The notes: a model not told the origin generated them from the letters alone. Positions 35,440 through 44,598 are shown, counted from the first letter of the stretch. The stretch is 64,000 bases of DNA from Streptomyces sp. NRRL F-525 (GCF_000716605.1 NZ_JNXE01000038.1:1-64000); one strand, 5' to 3'. Program-made: numbers and translations.

Positions 35440-35886
35440 ATGAGCATCTGGTGGTCACTCCATCTGAGGCGCGAGGCCGCGAGCGTGCCACTCGCCCGGC
35501 GACTGTTTCTCGGCACGATGGAGACCGCGGGCGTCGACCCGGACATCTCCTACGACCTCTCCGTCGCCCTGAGCGAGGCGTGCGCCAACGCCGTCGAGCA
35601 CGGCGGCGACACCGCGCACGGCGCGCCGACGGAGGCGTACCGGGTCACCGCGTACCTCGACGGCGAGAAGTGTCGTATCGAAGTCGCGGACTCCGGCCCC
35701 GGTTTCGCCCGCACCCAGTCCGTCCGCCCGGCCCCGAGCGAGGCCGAGAACGGCCGCGGCCTGTGCCTCATCCAGGAACTCGCCGACCACGTCCACATCG
35801 GCAACAAGCCGGGCGTGGGCGGCGCGGTGGTGAGCTTCGACAAGATCCTGAAGTGGCGGAAGGACGCGCCGCTGATGGCGGTGTGA
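35440..35886 (+). CDS. Anti-sigma-factor-like ATP-binding protein (RsbW/HATPase_c)
   Basis: 148-residue GHKL ATPase domain with the N box LSVALSEACANAVEHG and G boxes VADSGPGFA and NGRGLCLIQELAD. Streptomyces encodes many such proteins, which bind sigma factors or anti-sigma antagonists. ATG at 35440 has GGAG upstream. A ten-codon reading frame from ATG 35411 (MSSRGREAGA) ends in an ATGA overlap with this start. A 14-bp palindrome CGCCCATATGGGCG lies at 35343-35356 in the 236-base upstream gap. Confidence 0.87.
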   Translation: MSIWWSLHLRREAASVPLARRLFLGTMETAGVDPDISYDLSVALSEACANAVEHGGDTAHGAPTEAYRVTAYLDGEKCRIEVADSGPGFARTQSVRPAPSEAENGRGLCLIQELADHVHIGNKPGVGGAVVSFDKILKWRKDAPLMAV

Positions 35887-35960
35887 GGGCTCGTCCGGCG
35901 CCGGCGCCGCCCCGCGACAGCCCCTCCCCTTCGGCCTCCGCCTCCTCGTAAGGTACGACG

Positions 35961-36794
35961 ATGCAGAGCCGCGAGGACGAGGCACTGGCGCGGGCCGCCG
36001 TGGACGCGCTCACCGGGCAACTGGCGCTGGCTCCCAAGCCGGGCCTGCCCGACCCGCGCGACCTGGCCGCCCGTACGACCCGCGTGGACCATCGCGCCCT
36101 GCGCTGGTCCGCCAAGGCGCTGGCACCCGGCCTCGCGGCGATGGCGGCGTCCGCCCGCCGCACTGGCGAGCCAACTCCCGTGCTCCGCGCGGAACTCGGC
36201 GCGATCGGCCGCTGCACGGAGCACTCCGTCGCGCTCGCGGGCGGCGGCCACCGGGGCGCCCTGTGGGCACTGGGCCTGCTGGTCGCGGCGGCCGCCCTGG
36301 ACCCCCGTGCCGGAGCCGAGGACGTCGCCGCGACCGCGAAGCGCATCGCCGCCCACCCCGACCGACGCGCCCCGCGCAGACCCTCGCGCGGCTCGTCCAT
36401 CTCGGCGAAGTACGGCGCGGCCGGTGCGCGGGGCGAGGCGAAGGCCGGATTCCCGCACGTACGGCGGGCGTTGGACACCCTCGCGGCGGTCCGTGCGGCC
36501 GGGGCTACGGAGACACAGGCTCGCCTCGACGCCCTGCTCACGGTGATGTCCACCCTCCAGGACACCGAACTCCTGCACACCGTCGGCCCGTTCGGCCTGC
36601 GGCACGTCCAGGCAGGGGCTCGCGGTGTCCTGGAAGCGGGCGGTACGGCGACGGCGGCGGGCGCGGCGGCCCTGACCGCCTTCGACACCGACCTGCACGC
36701 ACGCGCGTGGAGCCCTCGCGGAAGCGCGGGGCTCCTGGCGGGCGCGCTGTTCCTGGACTCCTTACCGGTCAACTCACCAGCACTGGCCGCCTGA
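35961..36794 (+). CDS. Triphosphoribosyl-dephospho-CoA synthase-like protein (CitG/MdcB family)
   Basis: 277-residue protein of the CitG/MdcB family, which makes the prosthetic group precursor of citrate lyase or malonate decarboxylase from ATP and dephospho-CoA. Visible features are LAPKPGLPDPRD (usual xKPGLV motif), GGGHRGALWALGLLVAAA, YGAAGARGEAKAGFPHV and LQDTELLHTVGP. No citrate lyase or malonate decarboxylase gene is nearby, so its target carrier protein is missing here. A rare TTA leucine codon sits eleven codons before the stop, making translation potentially bldA-dependent. The 3' end shares a duplicated sequence with the convergent MFS gene. Confidence 0.8.
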   Translation: MQSREDEALARAAVDALTGQLALAPKPGLPDPRDLAARTTRVDHRALRWSAKALAPGLAAMAASARRTGEPTPVLRAELGAIGRCTEHSVALAGGGHRGALWALGLLVAAAALDPRAGAEDVAATAKRIAAHPDRRAPRRPSRGSSISAKYGAAGARGEAKAGFPHVRRALDTLAAVRAAGATETQARLDALLTVMSTLQDTELLHTVGPFGLRHVQAGARGVLEAGGTATAAGAAALTAFDTDLHARAWSPRGSAGLLAGALFLDSLPVNSPALAA

Positions 36795-36809
36795 TCGGAC
36801 CGGTGCCGG

Positions 36810-38060
36810 TCAACTCGCCAGTGCGGACTGCCTGTTCACCGCGCCCGCCTCGCCATCGTCCGCCGCACGCCCCGCACCCGCCGCCCGCCGCGCCGCCGGC
36901 CCCATCGCGTACGACGCCACGACCGTCGCCCCGCCCAGCAGCAGCCAGCCCGGCGTCCCCCACTCCAGGAGGAGGGACGTGAGCACCAGGGGGCCCATCG
37001 TCCTGGCGACGGTGACGCCGGTGCCGAAGAAGCCCTGGTACTCGCCCACCCGGTCGGCCGGGGCCAGGTCGAAGGAGAGCTGCCAGGAACCCGCCGACTG
37101 CCCCATCTCGGCGGCCACTTGGAGCACCGCTCCGAGAACCAGCGCCCCTACGGCCACCCACGGCGACGCGCCCGCCGACAGTGCGAACACCGCGCAGGCC
37201 GCCAGCATGATCCAGCCGGACCGCCGCACCGCGCGCGTGGCCGACGCGAGCCCCGTGATCCCACGGGCCATGCGCACCTGGAAGACCATCACCGCCCCGG
37301 TGTTGAGCACGAACAGCGCGGACACCAGCCAGGTCGGCGCGTCCGTCCGCTCCGCGATCCACAGCGGCAGCCCGAGGCTGAGCAACGGCATCCGCAGCAG
37401 CAGCACGGTGTTGAGCAGCGTGACGACGACGTACGGCCGGTCCCGCAGCACTCCGAGCCCGCCCGCCTTCCGCACCTGGACGCCCCGCACCGACGGCAGC
37501 CGCACCAGCAGCCCCGCGCACACCAGGAAGCTCAGCGCGTCCAGCGCGAACACCCCGAGGTACGCCGACCGCGTCCCCGCCCGCAGCGCGAGCCCGCCGA
37601 GACCCGCGCCGACCGCGAGACCGGCGTTCAGCGTCGACTGGAGGTGGGCCAGCAGCCCGGTCCGCTCCCCGGCGGACACCAGCCCCGCCAGCAGCGCCTG
37701 CCGGGCCGCCGCGAGCCCCGACTGCGCCGAGGCGTAGGCACACGCGGCGATCACGAACGGCACGAATCCCCGGACGACGAGGAAGGACGCCACCGCGAGC
37801 CCCGTCGCCAGCGCCAGCAGCACCGCCGTACCCCGCGGCCCGCGCCGGTCGGCCAGCCGCCCCAGGGGCACCCCGACCAGCGAACCGACGGCCCACGCGA
37901 GGGTGAGCCCGAGGCCCACGCGCGCGGGGGCGAGCCCGACGACGTGGGTGAAGTACAGCGCCGAGGTCACGTAGTAGGCGCCGTCGCCGACCGAGTTGGT
38001 CAACTGGGCGAGTGCGAGGGTGCGTTGCGGGCCCGCGGGCGGGACGAGTGAGTTCGTCAT
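36810..38060 (-). CDS. MFS transporter
   Basis: 416-residue major facilitator with about twelve spans. The loop after helix two carries LGRLADRRGPRGTAV, the family motif A. The substrate is unknown; members with such sequences are often drug or metabolite exporters. The ATG at 38060 faces the end of a MocR regulator gene 68 bases upstream, so the two may form one transcript or share control. The spacer holds GGTCC and GGACC half-sites (38121-38136). Confidence 0.9.
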   Translation of the reverse strand: MTNSLVPPAGPQRTLALAQLTNSVGDGAYYVTSALYFTHVVGLAPARVGLGLTLAWAVGSLVGVPLGRLADRRGPRGTAVLLALATGLAVASFLVVRGFVPFVIAACAYASAQSGLAAARQALLAGLVSAGERTGLLAHLQSTLNAGLAVGAGLGGLALRAGTRSAYLGVFALDALSFLVCAGLLVRLPSVRGVQVRKAGGLGVLRDRPYVVVTLLNTVLLLRMPLLSLGLPLWIAERTDAPTWLVSALFVLNTGAVMVFQVRMARGITGLASATRAVRRSGWIMLAACAVFALSAGASPWVAVGALVLGAVLQVAAEMGQSAGSWQLSFDLAPADRVGEYQGFFGTGVTVARTMGPLVLTSLLLEWGTPGWLLLGGATVVASYAMGPAARRAAGAGRAADDGEAGAVNRQSALAS

Positions 38061-38128
38061 GGGTACGACGTTAGAAGCTCGGTGGGCCTGTGGAGAGGCC
38101 CAATGGATGCTTCTTTTGTTGGTCCAAT

Positions 38129-39520
38129 TCAGGACCCTTCCAGTACTCTTCCCAACGCGTCCAAGGCCTCCGGGTACACCCGCTCGCGAGGCGTCCCGTA
38201 CCCGACCACCAGCCCCTGCGGCCGCCCCTCGTCCGAGCCCGCCGCATGCCAGTGCTCACCCAGCCGTCCCACCGCGAGCCCCTCCTTCTCGGCCCGCGCG
38301 AGCACCGCCTCCTCGTCGTCGACCTCCACCAGCGCGTGCAGCCCGGCCGCGATGCCGTAAACGTTTGCGTGCGCCCCCAGCCGGCCGAGGAGCTGGTCGC
38401 GGCGGCGCCGGTAGCGCAGTCGGCACGCGCGCACGTGACGGTCGTAGGCGTGGCTGTCGATCAGTTCGGCGAGTGCCAGCTGGCCGATGGTCTCGGTGTG
38501 GTGGTCGCTGTGCAGCTTGGCGTCGGCGACCGCGTCGACCAGGTGCGGCGGCAGCACCATCCAGCCGAGCCGCAGCGCGGGCCCGAGGGTCTTGGACGCG
38601 GTCCCCAGGTACACGACCTGGCCCGGCGCCATCCCCTGGAGCGCGCCCACGGGCTGCCGGTCGTAGCGGAACTCCCCGTCGTAGTCGTCCTCGACGATCA
38701 GGCCGCCACGCGCGCGTGCCCAGTCGGTCAGCGCCCGTCTGCGCTCCGGGTGCAGGGTCACGCCCGTCGGGTACTGGTGGGCCGGGGTCACCACCACGGC
38801 CGCCGCGTTCCCCAACTCCTCGGCGCGGGCGCCCCGTTCGTCGACCCGGACGGGCACCACGCGCCCTCCGTTGTGCCGGACCACCTCCCGGTGGAACGGC
38901 AGCCCCGGGTCCTCCATCGCGACCTCGGCGACACCCCGGCCCGCCGTCGCGTCCAGCACGCGCGTGAGGAGCGCGAGTCCCTGCACGTACCCGGACGTGA
39001 TCACGATCCGCTCCGGGGGCGCGATCACCCCGCGCGCCCGCCCCAGGTACCCCGACAGCGCGGTGCGCAGTTCGACGCGACCGCGCGGATCGCCGTAGTC
39101 GTACGCCAAGGAGGGTGCCGTCGCGATCGCGCGGCGCAGCGAGCGCAGCCAGGCCGCCGCCGGGAACATGCCGACGTCGGGGCTCCCGGGCCGCAGGTCG
39201 TAACGGGGTACACGCGCGCGTGCCGCCGCGCCCGGTGCCTCCGCGTCGACGGAGGGCAGCCGCGCGACCTCGGTGCCGGAGCCCTGGCGCGCGGTCAGGT
39301 AGCCCTCGGCGACGAGCTGGTCGTAGGCCGCCTTCGCGGTGCCCCGGGATACGCCGAGTTCGGTCGCGAGGCGGCGGGTCGCCGGGAGGCGGGTCCCGGG
39401 GGACAGACGGCCGTCCCGTACGGCGTCGCGGAGCGCGCGTTCGAGGCCGACCCGGCGGCCTCCCTCGGAGTCGGGTTCCAGATGCAGGTCGACCCCGACG
39501 CCGGACCAGAAGTCGTTCAC
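38129..39520 (-). CDS. MocR/PdxR-family regulator (GntR DNA-binding plus aminotransferase domain)
   Basis: 463-residue chimera. The N-terminal GntR winged helix (LERALRDAVRDGRLSPGTRLP to LVAEGYLTARQGSGTEV) is fused to an inactive-type class I aminotransferase domain that keeps the PLP lysine in GTASKTLGPALRLGW and VEDDYDGEFRYD. Such proteins sense PLP or amino compounds, for example PdxR and GabR (established). GTG at 39520 has GGGGGAGGG upstream. That signal is duplicated: a second site at 39530-39570 starts a ten-codon frame from ATG 39549 that ends in a GTGA overlap with this start. Confidence 0.92.
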   Translation of the reverse strand: MNDFWSGVGVDLHLEPDSEGGRRVGLERALRDAVRDGRLSPGTRLPATRRLATELGVSRGTAKAAYDQLVAEGYLTARQGSGTEVARLPSVDAEAPGAAARARVPRYDLRPGSPDVGMFPAAAWLRSLRRAIATAPSLAYDYGDPRGRVELRTALSGYLGRARGVIAPPERIVITSGYVQGLALLTRVLDATAGRGVAEVAMEDPGLPFHREVVRHNGGRVVPVRVDERGARAEELGNAAAVVVTPAHQYPTGVTLHPERRRALTDWARARGGLIVEDDYDGEFRYDRQPVGALQGMAPGQVVYLGTASKTLGPALRLGWMVLPPHLVDAVADAKLHSDHHTETIGQLALAELIDSHAYDRHVRACRLRYRRRRDQLLGRLGAHANVYGIAAGLHALVEVDDEEAVLARAEKEGLAVGRLGEHWHAAGSDEGRPQGLVVGYGTPRERVYPEALDALGRVLEGS

Positions 39521-39587
39521 GAAAAAGCCCTCCCCCTAGGCGCGTTCATGAAAAATGCCCTCCCCTGGGCACACGATCGGCACACGA

Positions 39588-39618
39588 ATGGCCGGGCACA
39601 GCAGGTGTGCCCGGCCAT
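39588..39618. terminator. Perfect 13-pair hairpin terminator after pepP
   Basis: ATGGCCGGGCACA (39588-39600) pairs perfectly with TGTGCCCGGCCAT (39606-39618) across a five-base loop, 32 bases after the pepP stop on the minus strand. Confidence 0.85.
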
Positions 39619-39649
39619 CAGTCTTGTATCAGGTGGCAGCCGTCAACTG

Positions 39650-41119
39650 TCAGCCCTTGAGGGACGCCATCCAGCCCTCGACCTCGGCCGAGGTGCGGGG
39701 CAGGCCGTCCGACAGGTTCCGGTTGCCGTCCTCGGTCACCAGGATGTCGTCCTCGATGCGGACGCCGATGCCGCGGTACTCCTCGGGGACGGTGAGGTCG
39801 TCCGCCTGGAAGTACAGGCCGGGCTCCACCGTGAGGACCATGCCGGGCTCCAGGGTGCCCTCGACGTACGTCTCGGTCCGCGCGGCGGCGCAGTCGTGGA
39901 CGTCCATGCCGAGCATGTGACCCGTGCCGTGCAGCGTCCACCGGCGCTGGAGGCCCAGTTCCAGGACGCGCTCCACGGGACCCTCGACAAGACCCCACTC
40001 GACGATCTTCTCGGCCAGCACGCGCTGCGCCGCGTCGTGGAAGTCGCGGTACTTGCCGCCCGGCTGCACCGCCGCGATACCGGCCTCCTGGGCCTCGTAC
40101 ACGGCGTCGTAGACCTGCTTCTGGATCTCGGTGAAGCGGCCGTTGATGGGTAGCGTGCGGGTGATGTCGGCGGTGTACAGGGTGTGCGTCTCGACGCCGG
40201 CGTCCAGGAGGAGCAGGTCGCCGGAGCGGACCGGGCCGTCGTTGCGCACCCAGTGCAGGGTGGTGGCGTGCGGGCCCGCGGCGCAGATCGAGCCGTAGCC
40301 GACGTCGTTGCCCTCCACGCGCGCGCGGAGGAAGAACGTGCCCTCGATGTAGCGCTCGCTGGTGGCCTCGGCCTTGTCGAGCACGCGCACGACGTCCTCG
40401 AAACCGCGGACCGTCGAGTCGACGGCCTTCTGCAGCTCGGCGACCTCGAACTCGTCCTTGACCAGGCGCGCTTCGGAGAGGAAGACCCGCAGTTCCTCGT
40501 CGCGCTCGGCGGTGACCTTGTCGGTCAGCGCGGCCTCGATGCCGGCGTCGTAGCTGCGGACCACGCGGACGGGGCCGGTGGCCTCGCGCAGGGCGGCGGG
40601 CAGTTCGCGGACGTCGGAGGCGGGGATGCCGTAGAGCCGCTCGGCCTCGGTGAGGGAGTGGCGGCGGCCGACCCACAGCTCGCCCTGGCCGGAGAGCCAG
40701 AACTCGCCGTTCTCGCGGTCGGAGCGCGGCAGGAGGTAGATCGTCGCCTTGTGGCCCTCGGTGCTGGGCTCCAGGACGAGGACGCCGTCCTCGGTGAGGT
40801 TGCCCGTCAGGTACGCGTACTCGACCGACGCCCGGAAGGGGTACTCGGTGTCGTTCGAGCGGACCTTCAGGTTGCCCGCGGGGATCACCAGGCGCTCGCC
40901 CGGGAAGCGCGCGGAGAGCGCGGCACGGCGGCGGGCGGTGTGCTCCACCTGCTCGACCGGCTGCAGATCGTGCAGCTCGGTGTCGGCCCAGCCGGACTTC
41001 ATGCTGTCTGCGAGCTCGTCGGACACGCCCGGGTACAGACCGTTCTTCCGCTTCTTGATGGGCTCTTCAGGCTCCTCAGACTCAGTCTCCGGGGTCTCCG
41101 GGGTGAGCTCGTCGGCCAC
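39650..41119 (-). CDS. pepP: Xaa-Pro aminopeptidase (aminopeptidase P)
   Basis: 489-residue M24B metallopeptidase releasing N-terminal residues before proline. The N-terminal AMP_N domain is present (SARFPGERLVIPAGNLKVRSND), then the catalytic domain with DAGVETHTLYTADITRTLP (two Asp), GTGHMLGMDVHD (His), and VEPGLYFQ and GVRIEDDILV (two Glu). GTG at 41119 is chosen because AGGAGG lies six bases upstream; ATG at 41125 would start immediately after the binding site. It is monocistronic and ends in a strong hairpin. Confidence 0.95.
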   Translation of the reverse strand: MADELTPETPETESEEPEEPIKKRKNGLYPGVSDELADSMKSGWADTELHDLQPVEQVEHTARRRAALSARFPGERLVIPAGNLKVRSNDTEYPFRASVEYAYLTGNLTEDGVLVLEPSTEGHKATIYLLPRSDRENGEFWLSGQGELWVGRRHSLTEAERLYGIPASDVRELPAALREATGPVRVVRSYDAGIEAALTDKVTAERDEELRVFLSEARLVKDEFEVAELQKAVDSTVRGFEDVVRVLDKAEATSERYIEGTFFLRARVEGNDVGYGSICAAGPHATTLHWVRNDGPVRSGDLLLLDAGVETHTLYTADITRTLPINGRFTEIQKQVYDAVYEAQEAGIAAVQPGGKYRDFHDAAQRVLAEKIVEWGLVEGPVERVLELGLQRRWTLHGTGHMLGMDVHDCAAARTETYVEGTLEPGMVLTVEPGLYFQADDLTVPEEYRGIGVRIEDDILVTEDGNRNLSDGLPRTSAEVEGWMASLKG

Positions 41120-41218
41120 GGTCATCCTCCTAGATACGGCACTGGACCCCGTCCATCGTACGGTCGTACGGAAGGGGGCCCAGGGCCGTATGGCCTGTTA
41201 CACATGGCTGTCCGGCGA

Positions 41219-42763
41219 CTACTCGAAGCGAGCCGCCAGGAGGACGACGTCCTCGTCGCTGTCGGCCGTGTCGAGGCCGTCCGGCAGGACCGTCCGCAGG
41301 ACGTGGTCGGCGATCGCGGCCGGGTCCTCGCGCAGCGCCTTGGGGACGCTCGCGGCCGCCGCGTGCAGGCGGGCGAAGGCGCGGTCCATGGGGTCGCCGG
41401 TGCGGTGCAGCAGCCCGTCCGTGTAGAGCAGCACCGTCTCGCCGGCCTCCGCCTCCAGTTCCACGCTCGGCGCCTCCCAGCAGGCCAGCATGCCGAGCGG
41501 CGCGGACACGGAGGTCTCCACGAACTCCGTGCGCCGCTCGCCGACCAGGAGGGGCGGGCTGTGTCCGGCGCCGGCCAGGGTGATCTTGCGCAGCGCGGGC
41601 TCGCAGTAGGCGAACAGGGCGGTGGCCGAGCGGGCGGGCTCGGTGAGCCTGAGGAGCAGTTCGAGGTCGGACAGGACCGCGACCGGGTCCTCGCCCTCCA
41701 TCACCGCGTACGCCCGCAGGGACGCGCGCAGCCGGCCCATCGCGGCGATCGCGCTCGGCCCGGAGCCGGTCACCGAACCGACCGCGAGGCCGAGCGCGGC
41801 ATCGGGCAGCGGCAGCGCGTCGTACCAGTCGCCGCCGCCGCGCGGACCCGTGCGGTGCAGCGCGGCGAGCTGCACACCGGCCACGCGGGGGAGCCGGGAC
41901 GGCAGCAGCTCCTCGGCGATGGTCGTCATGCACGCGCGCGTGCGCTCGACTTCGAGGACGCGGGCCAGGTGCTCGGTGGCGTACCGGGCGTACAGGCCGA
42001 CGAGGTGGCGCTGCCGCTCGACCGGCTCGGCGGGCTCGTCGTAGAGCCACACGGCGGCGCCGAGCCGCCCGGCCGCGTCGGTCGCCAGGGGGAGCGCGTA
42101 ACTGGCCGCGTAGCCCAGGCGTACGGCGACCTCGCGGTGGCGCGGGTCGAGGGCGTCCTCGGCGAACAGGTCGGGGTGGACGATCTCGCCACCCTCACCC
42201 CCTGGAGCGCCGTCGAGGATCTGGCCATAGGACATCGACCCGCGCGGGACCGTCTCGATGTGCCCGAGGTCGGAGCGGGCGAGGCCGAGGCCGATGGTGG
42301 TGACGGGGCCCAGGCCGTCGCCGGGTTCCAGGACGACGAGGCCGCGGCGGGCGCCCACCAGGGCGGCTCCGGCGCGCAGCAGCTCCTGGAGTGCTTCGTC
42401 GAGTGCGTCCGTGCGTGCCAGCCGCTCCGTGAGTTCATGGAGGGTCGTGAGATCGGACACCCAGCCCGCGAGCCGGTCCTGGAGCAGGGCACCTGGCGCG
42501 TTCGGTGCGGTTTCTGGCGTGTTCTGCGTGTTCGAGGAGGGGCCCGGCGGGGTATCGGTGGCGGCAGGCGCGGGCGCGACAGTGTGTGCGGGCGAGGGAA
42601 CCGTTGAATCGATTCCAGCCACTTTCGAAGGGTGCGGGGCGTTCATGGCGTCCGGCTTTCCGACCGGTGCGTATTGCTCAAAAGCATCGCAAACCCCCAT
42701 GTCATTCTGCGCCGCTGGCAGTGTCTCCACATGTACACGCACTCGTGAGGGGATGTCCAGCAT
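41219..42763 (-). CDS. PP2C/SpoIIE-type serine phosphatase with GAF domain
   Basis: 514-residue protein. A Pro/Ala-rich N-terminus of about 100 residues is followed by a GAF domain (about 110-290) and an SpoIIE phosphatase domain. Metal-binding motifs GGDWYDALPLPD, TLAGAGHSPPLLV and LLYTDGLLHRTG are complete, so it should be active. These phosphatases dephosphorylate anti-anti-sigma factors in partner-switching networks, here perhaps those of the RsbW-like ATPases at 35440 and 45916 (inference). The start ATG 42763 (MLDIPSRVRVHVETLPAAQN) has GGCAGG upstream; this N-terminus recurs in Streptomyces proteins I remember. Confidence 0.9.
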   Translation of the reverse strand: MLDIPSRVRVHVETLPAAQNDMGVCDAFEQYAPVGKPDAMNAPHPSKVAGIDSTVPSPAHTVAPAPAATDTPPGPSSNTQNTPETAPNAPGALLQDRLAGWVSDLTTLHELTERLARTDALDEALQELLRAGAALVGARRGLVVLEPGDGLGPVTTIGLGLARSDLGHIETVPRGSMSYGQILDGAPGGEGGEIVHPDLFAEDALDPRHREVAVRLGYAASYALPLATDAAGRLGAAVWLYDEPAEPVERQRHLVGLYARYATEHLARVLEVERTRACMTTIAEELLPSRLPRVAGVQLAALHRTGPRGGGDWYDALPLPDAALGLAVGSVTGSGPSAIAAMGRLRASLRAYAVMEGEDPVAVLSDLELLLRLTEPARSATALFAYCEPALRKITLAGAGHSPPLLVGERRTEFVETSVSAPLGMLACWEAPSVELEAEAGETVLLYTDGLLHRTGDPMDRAFARLHAAAASVPKALREDPAAIADHVLRTVLPDGLDTADSDEDVVLLAARFE

Positions 42764-43225
42764 TGTCCTGCCGGGATTCCTGGTGTCCATGGGTTTACGG
42801 GTGCTATTTCGCTCTCCCCTTGCGGATTGGCAAAGTTGGCTTAAAACTGCATCAGGGGACGGTCCATTGCGGTCGACTGGGTTTGCTCGACGGAGCGTCA
42901 CAGCGGTCGTGATGGGTACGTACTCGGAGAAGGCCAGGGGTGGCTGGGGGCCACCCGGAACCTGGTGAAGGACCCGGGCGTCTTAACCACCGACGATCGT
43001 GCCCCATCCTCCCGTGGCGGAGGCGGAGAGAACTACGCGGGACGGCAAAACGCCAGACTTCGCCACCCCCAATCGCCACGCCCATGCTTTTCAAGCACGC
43101 ACGGGTTCCCCTTGCCGAAGGCAGGGGTGTGATGCGCCAACAGGTACGCACAGTGAAGTGATCGACACATGGTGTGATGTGGTCCTCGGTGTTGCCAGCG
43201 GTGCAACGGAAAGGAACGAGCGCTC
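42764..43225. other. Intergenic region, divergent promoters
   Basis: The 462-base gap lies between the divergent PP2C and Prim-Pol genes. A hairpin GGGTGGC/GCCACCC occurs near 42945. AAAGGAAC near 43211 is the ribosome binding site of the plus-strand gene. No coding frame is convincing. Confidence 0.5.
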
Positions 43226-43891
43226 ATGCGCGAGATCCTCGGAAAGCGACGCAGGCTCCTGTCCAGGCGAGACAGCAGGAGGTCTGAGATGCTCAGCGCG
43301 GCCCTGACCTTCGCGACAGAATGGCAATGGCCCGTACTCCCGGGCGTGGCACCGGACCCTCAGGGCCGGGCCCGTTGCGGCTGTCCGGACCCCGACTGCA
43401 CGGTCCCCGGCGCACACCCCTTCGATCCCGGCCTCCTCGCGGCCACCACCGACGCCCGGATGGTGCGCTGGTGGTGGGGCAACCGGCCCGCCGCCCCGAT
43501 CGTCCTCGCCACCGGCGACAAGGCTCCCTGCGCGGTCAGCCTGCCCGCACCCGCGGCCTCCCGGGCCCTCGCCGCGCTCGACCGCCAGGGCATGCGCCTG
43601 GGCCCGGTCGTCGCCGCGCCGACCCGCTGGTCGCTGCTCGTCAAGCCGTACTCCCTGGAGCAGCTGGGCGAGCTGCTGTACGCCAAGGACCACGTCCCCG
43701 GCTCGCTCCGCTTCCACGGCGAGGGCGGCTACCTCGCCCTGCCCCCCTCCGAGACCGGCCAGGGCCAGATCCGCTGGGAGCGCGCACCACTGCCCGGCTC
43801 GTCCTCGCCCTGGGTACCCGACGTCGAGGCCGTGGTGGACGCCGTGGTCGAGGCCCTCACTCGTACGGGTGTGAGCGCGCCCGAGTTGTAG
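43226..43891 (+). CDS. Prim-Pol-like protein (bifunctional primase/polymerase N-terminal domain)
   Basis: 221-residue protein resembling the DNA primase/polymerase N-terminal domain found in mobile elements and in several Streptomyces chromosomal genes. A zinc-like CGCPDPDCTVPGAHPF lies at about 50-66, and RWWWGNRPAAPIVLATG is the fold's signature region. The catalytic DxD of active Prim-Pol enzymes is not evident, so a non-catalytic or regulatory role is possible. It is monocistronic, with an AAAGGAAC ribosome binding site. Confidence 0.78.
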   Translation: MREILGKRRRLLSRRDSRRSEMLSAALTFATEWQWPVLPGVAPDPQGRARCGCPDPDCTVPGAHPFDPGLLAATTDARMVRWWWGNRPAAPIVLATGDKAPCAVSLPAPAASRALAALDRQGMRLGPVVAAPTRWSLLVKPYSLEQLGELLYAKDHVPGSLRFHGEGGYLALPPSETGQGQIRWERAPLPGSSSPWVPDVEAVVDAVVEALTRTGVSAPEL

Positions 43892-43947
43892 GGGTGTCGG
43901 GCGTGCGCGGGACATGGCGCCCGTAGTTGGTCGTTATCTTCCGCTGT

Positions 43948-44556
43948 ATGCGCCGTCATTCCGGGGGACGACCCCCAGACCCCCGAATGGTTCGTCTGCT
44001 CGCCCTCGCGGGCGTCGCGGTGTGCGCGGTCGCGCTGCCGCTGGCCGTGGCGTCCGCGGGACCCGTACGCGACGAGGGTCACGCGGTCGTACGGTCCCTC
44101 TCCCTCGGTTCCTCGGACGACTCCTCCGGCGCCTCTGGCAGCGACGCCAAGGCGCCCTCCGTCGCGCCCTCGCCCGCCCGCTCCCCGCTGACGCTCGGCC
44201 TGGGTCTGGCGACGGCGGCGCGCTGCGGACCCGAGCTCTCCTCCCCCGACGGCATCGAGGCGCAGACCTGTGTCATGACGCAGGGTGAGGACACCTGGGC
44301 GCGCACCTACTACCGGAACGCCACCGGCGACGACCTGGACGCGGTGCTGAGCCTCATGGGTCCGGCGGACCGCACCGTGCAGATGCACTGCGCCGTGGCG
44401 GCCGAGGACGAGCCCGCGCTGTGCGAGACACCCCGGGAGCGGACACGGGGCGAGCTGGCGGCCTACACGGCCGTGGCGGAGTTCGCGGGGCGGAACGGGA
44501 GCGGGCCGCTGTTGCTGCGCTCGGGGAGCAACTCCTCGGCGCCTACGGCGAGTTGA
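43948..44556 (+). CDS. Secreted hypothetical protein
   Basis: 202-residue exported protein. A signal peptide or N-terminal anchor (MVRLLALAGVAVCAVALPLAVASAG) begins after a basic 13-residue leader. A Ser/Ala/Pro-rich linker follows, then a small domain with three or four Cys (AARCGPEL, QTCVMTQ, MHCAV, ALCETP) that could form two disulfides. I cannot name a family. The gene ends 43 bases before a strong bidirectional hairpin. Confidence 0.75.
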   Translation: MRRHSGGRPPDPRMVRLLALAGVAVCAVALPLAVASAGPVRDEGHAVVRSLSLGSSDDSSGASGSDAKAPSVAPSPARSPLTLGLGLATAARCGPELSSPDGIEAQTCVMTQGEDTWARTYYRNATGDDLDAVLSLMGPADRTVQMHCAVAAEDEPALCETPRERTRGELAAYTAVAEFAGRNGSGPLLLRSGSNSSAPTAS

Positions 44557-44598
44557 CGGACGACATCGTTCCGTACACGCGACCCGGGCATGAAAAGA

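Noticed and set aside
40184..42607. 807-codon plus-strand frame opposite pepP and the PP2C gene
   Set aside because: Antisense shadow; no recognisable protein features.
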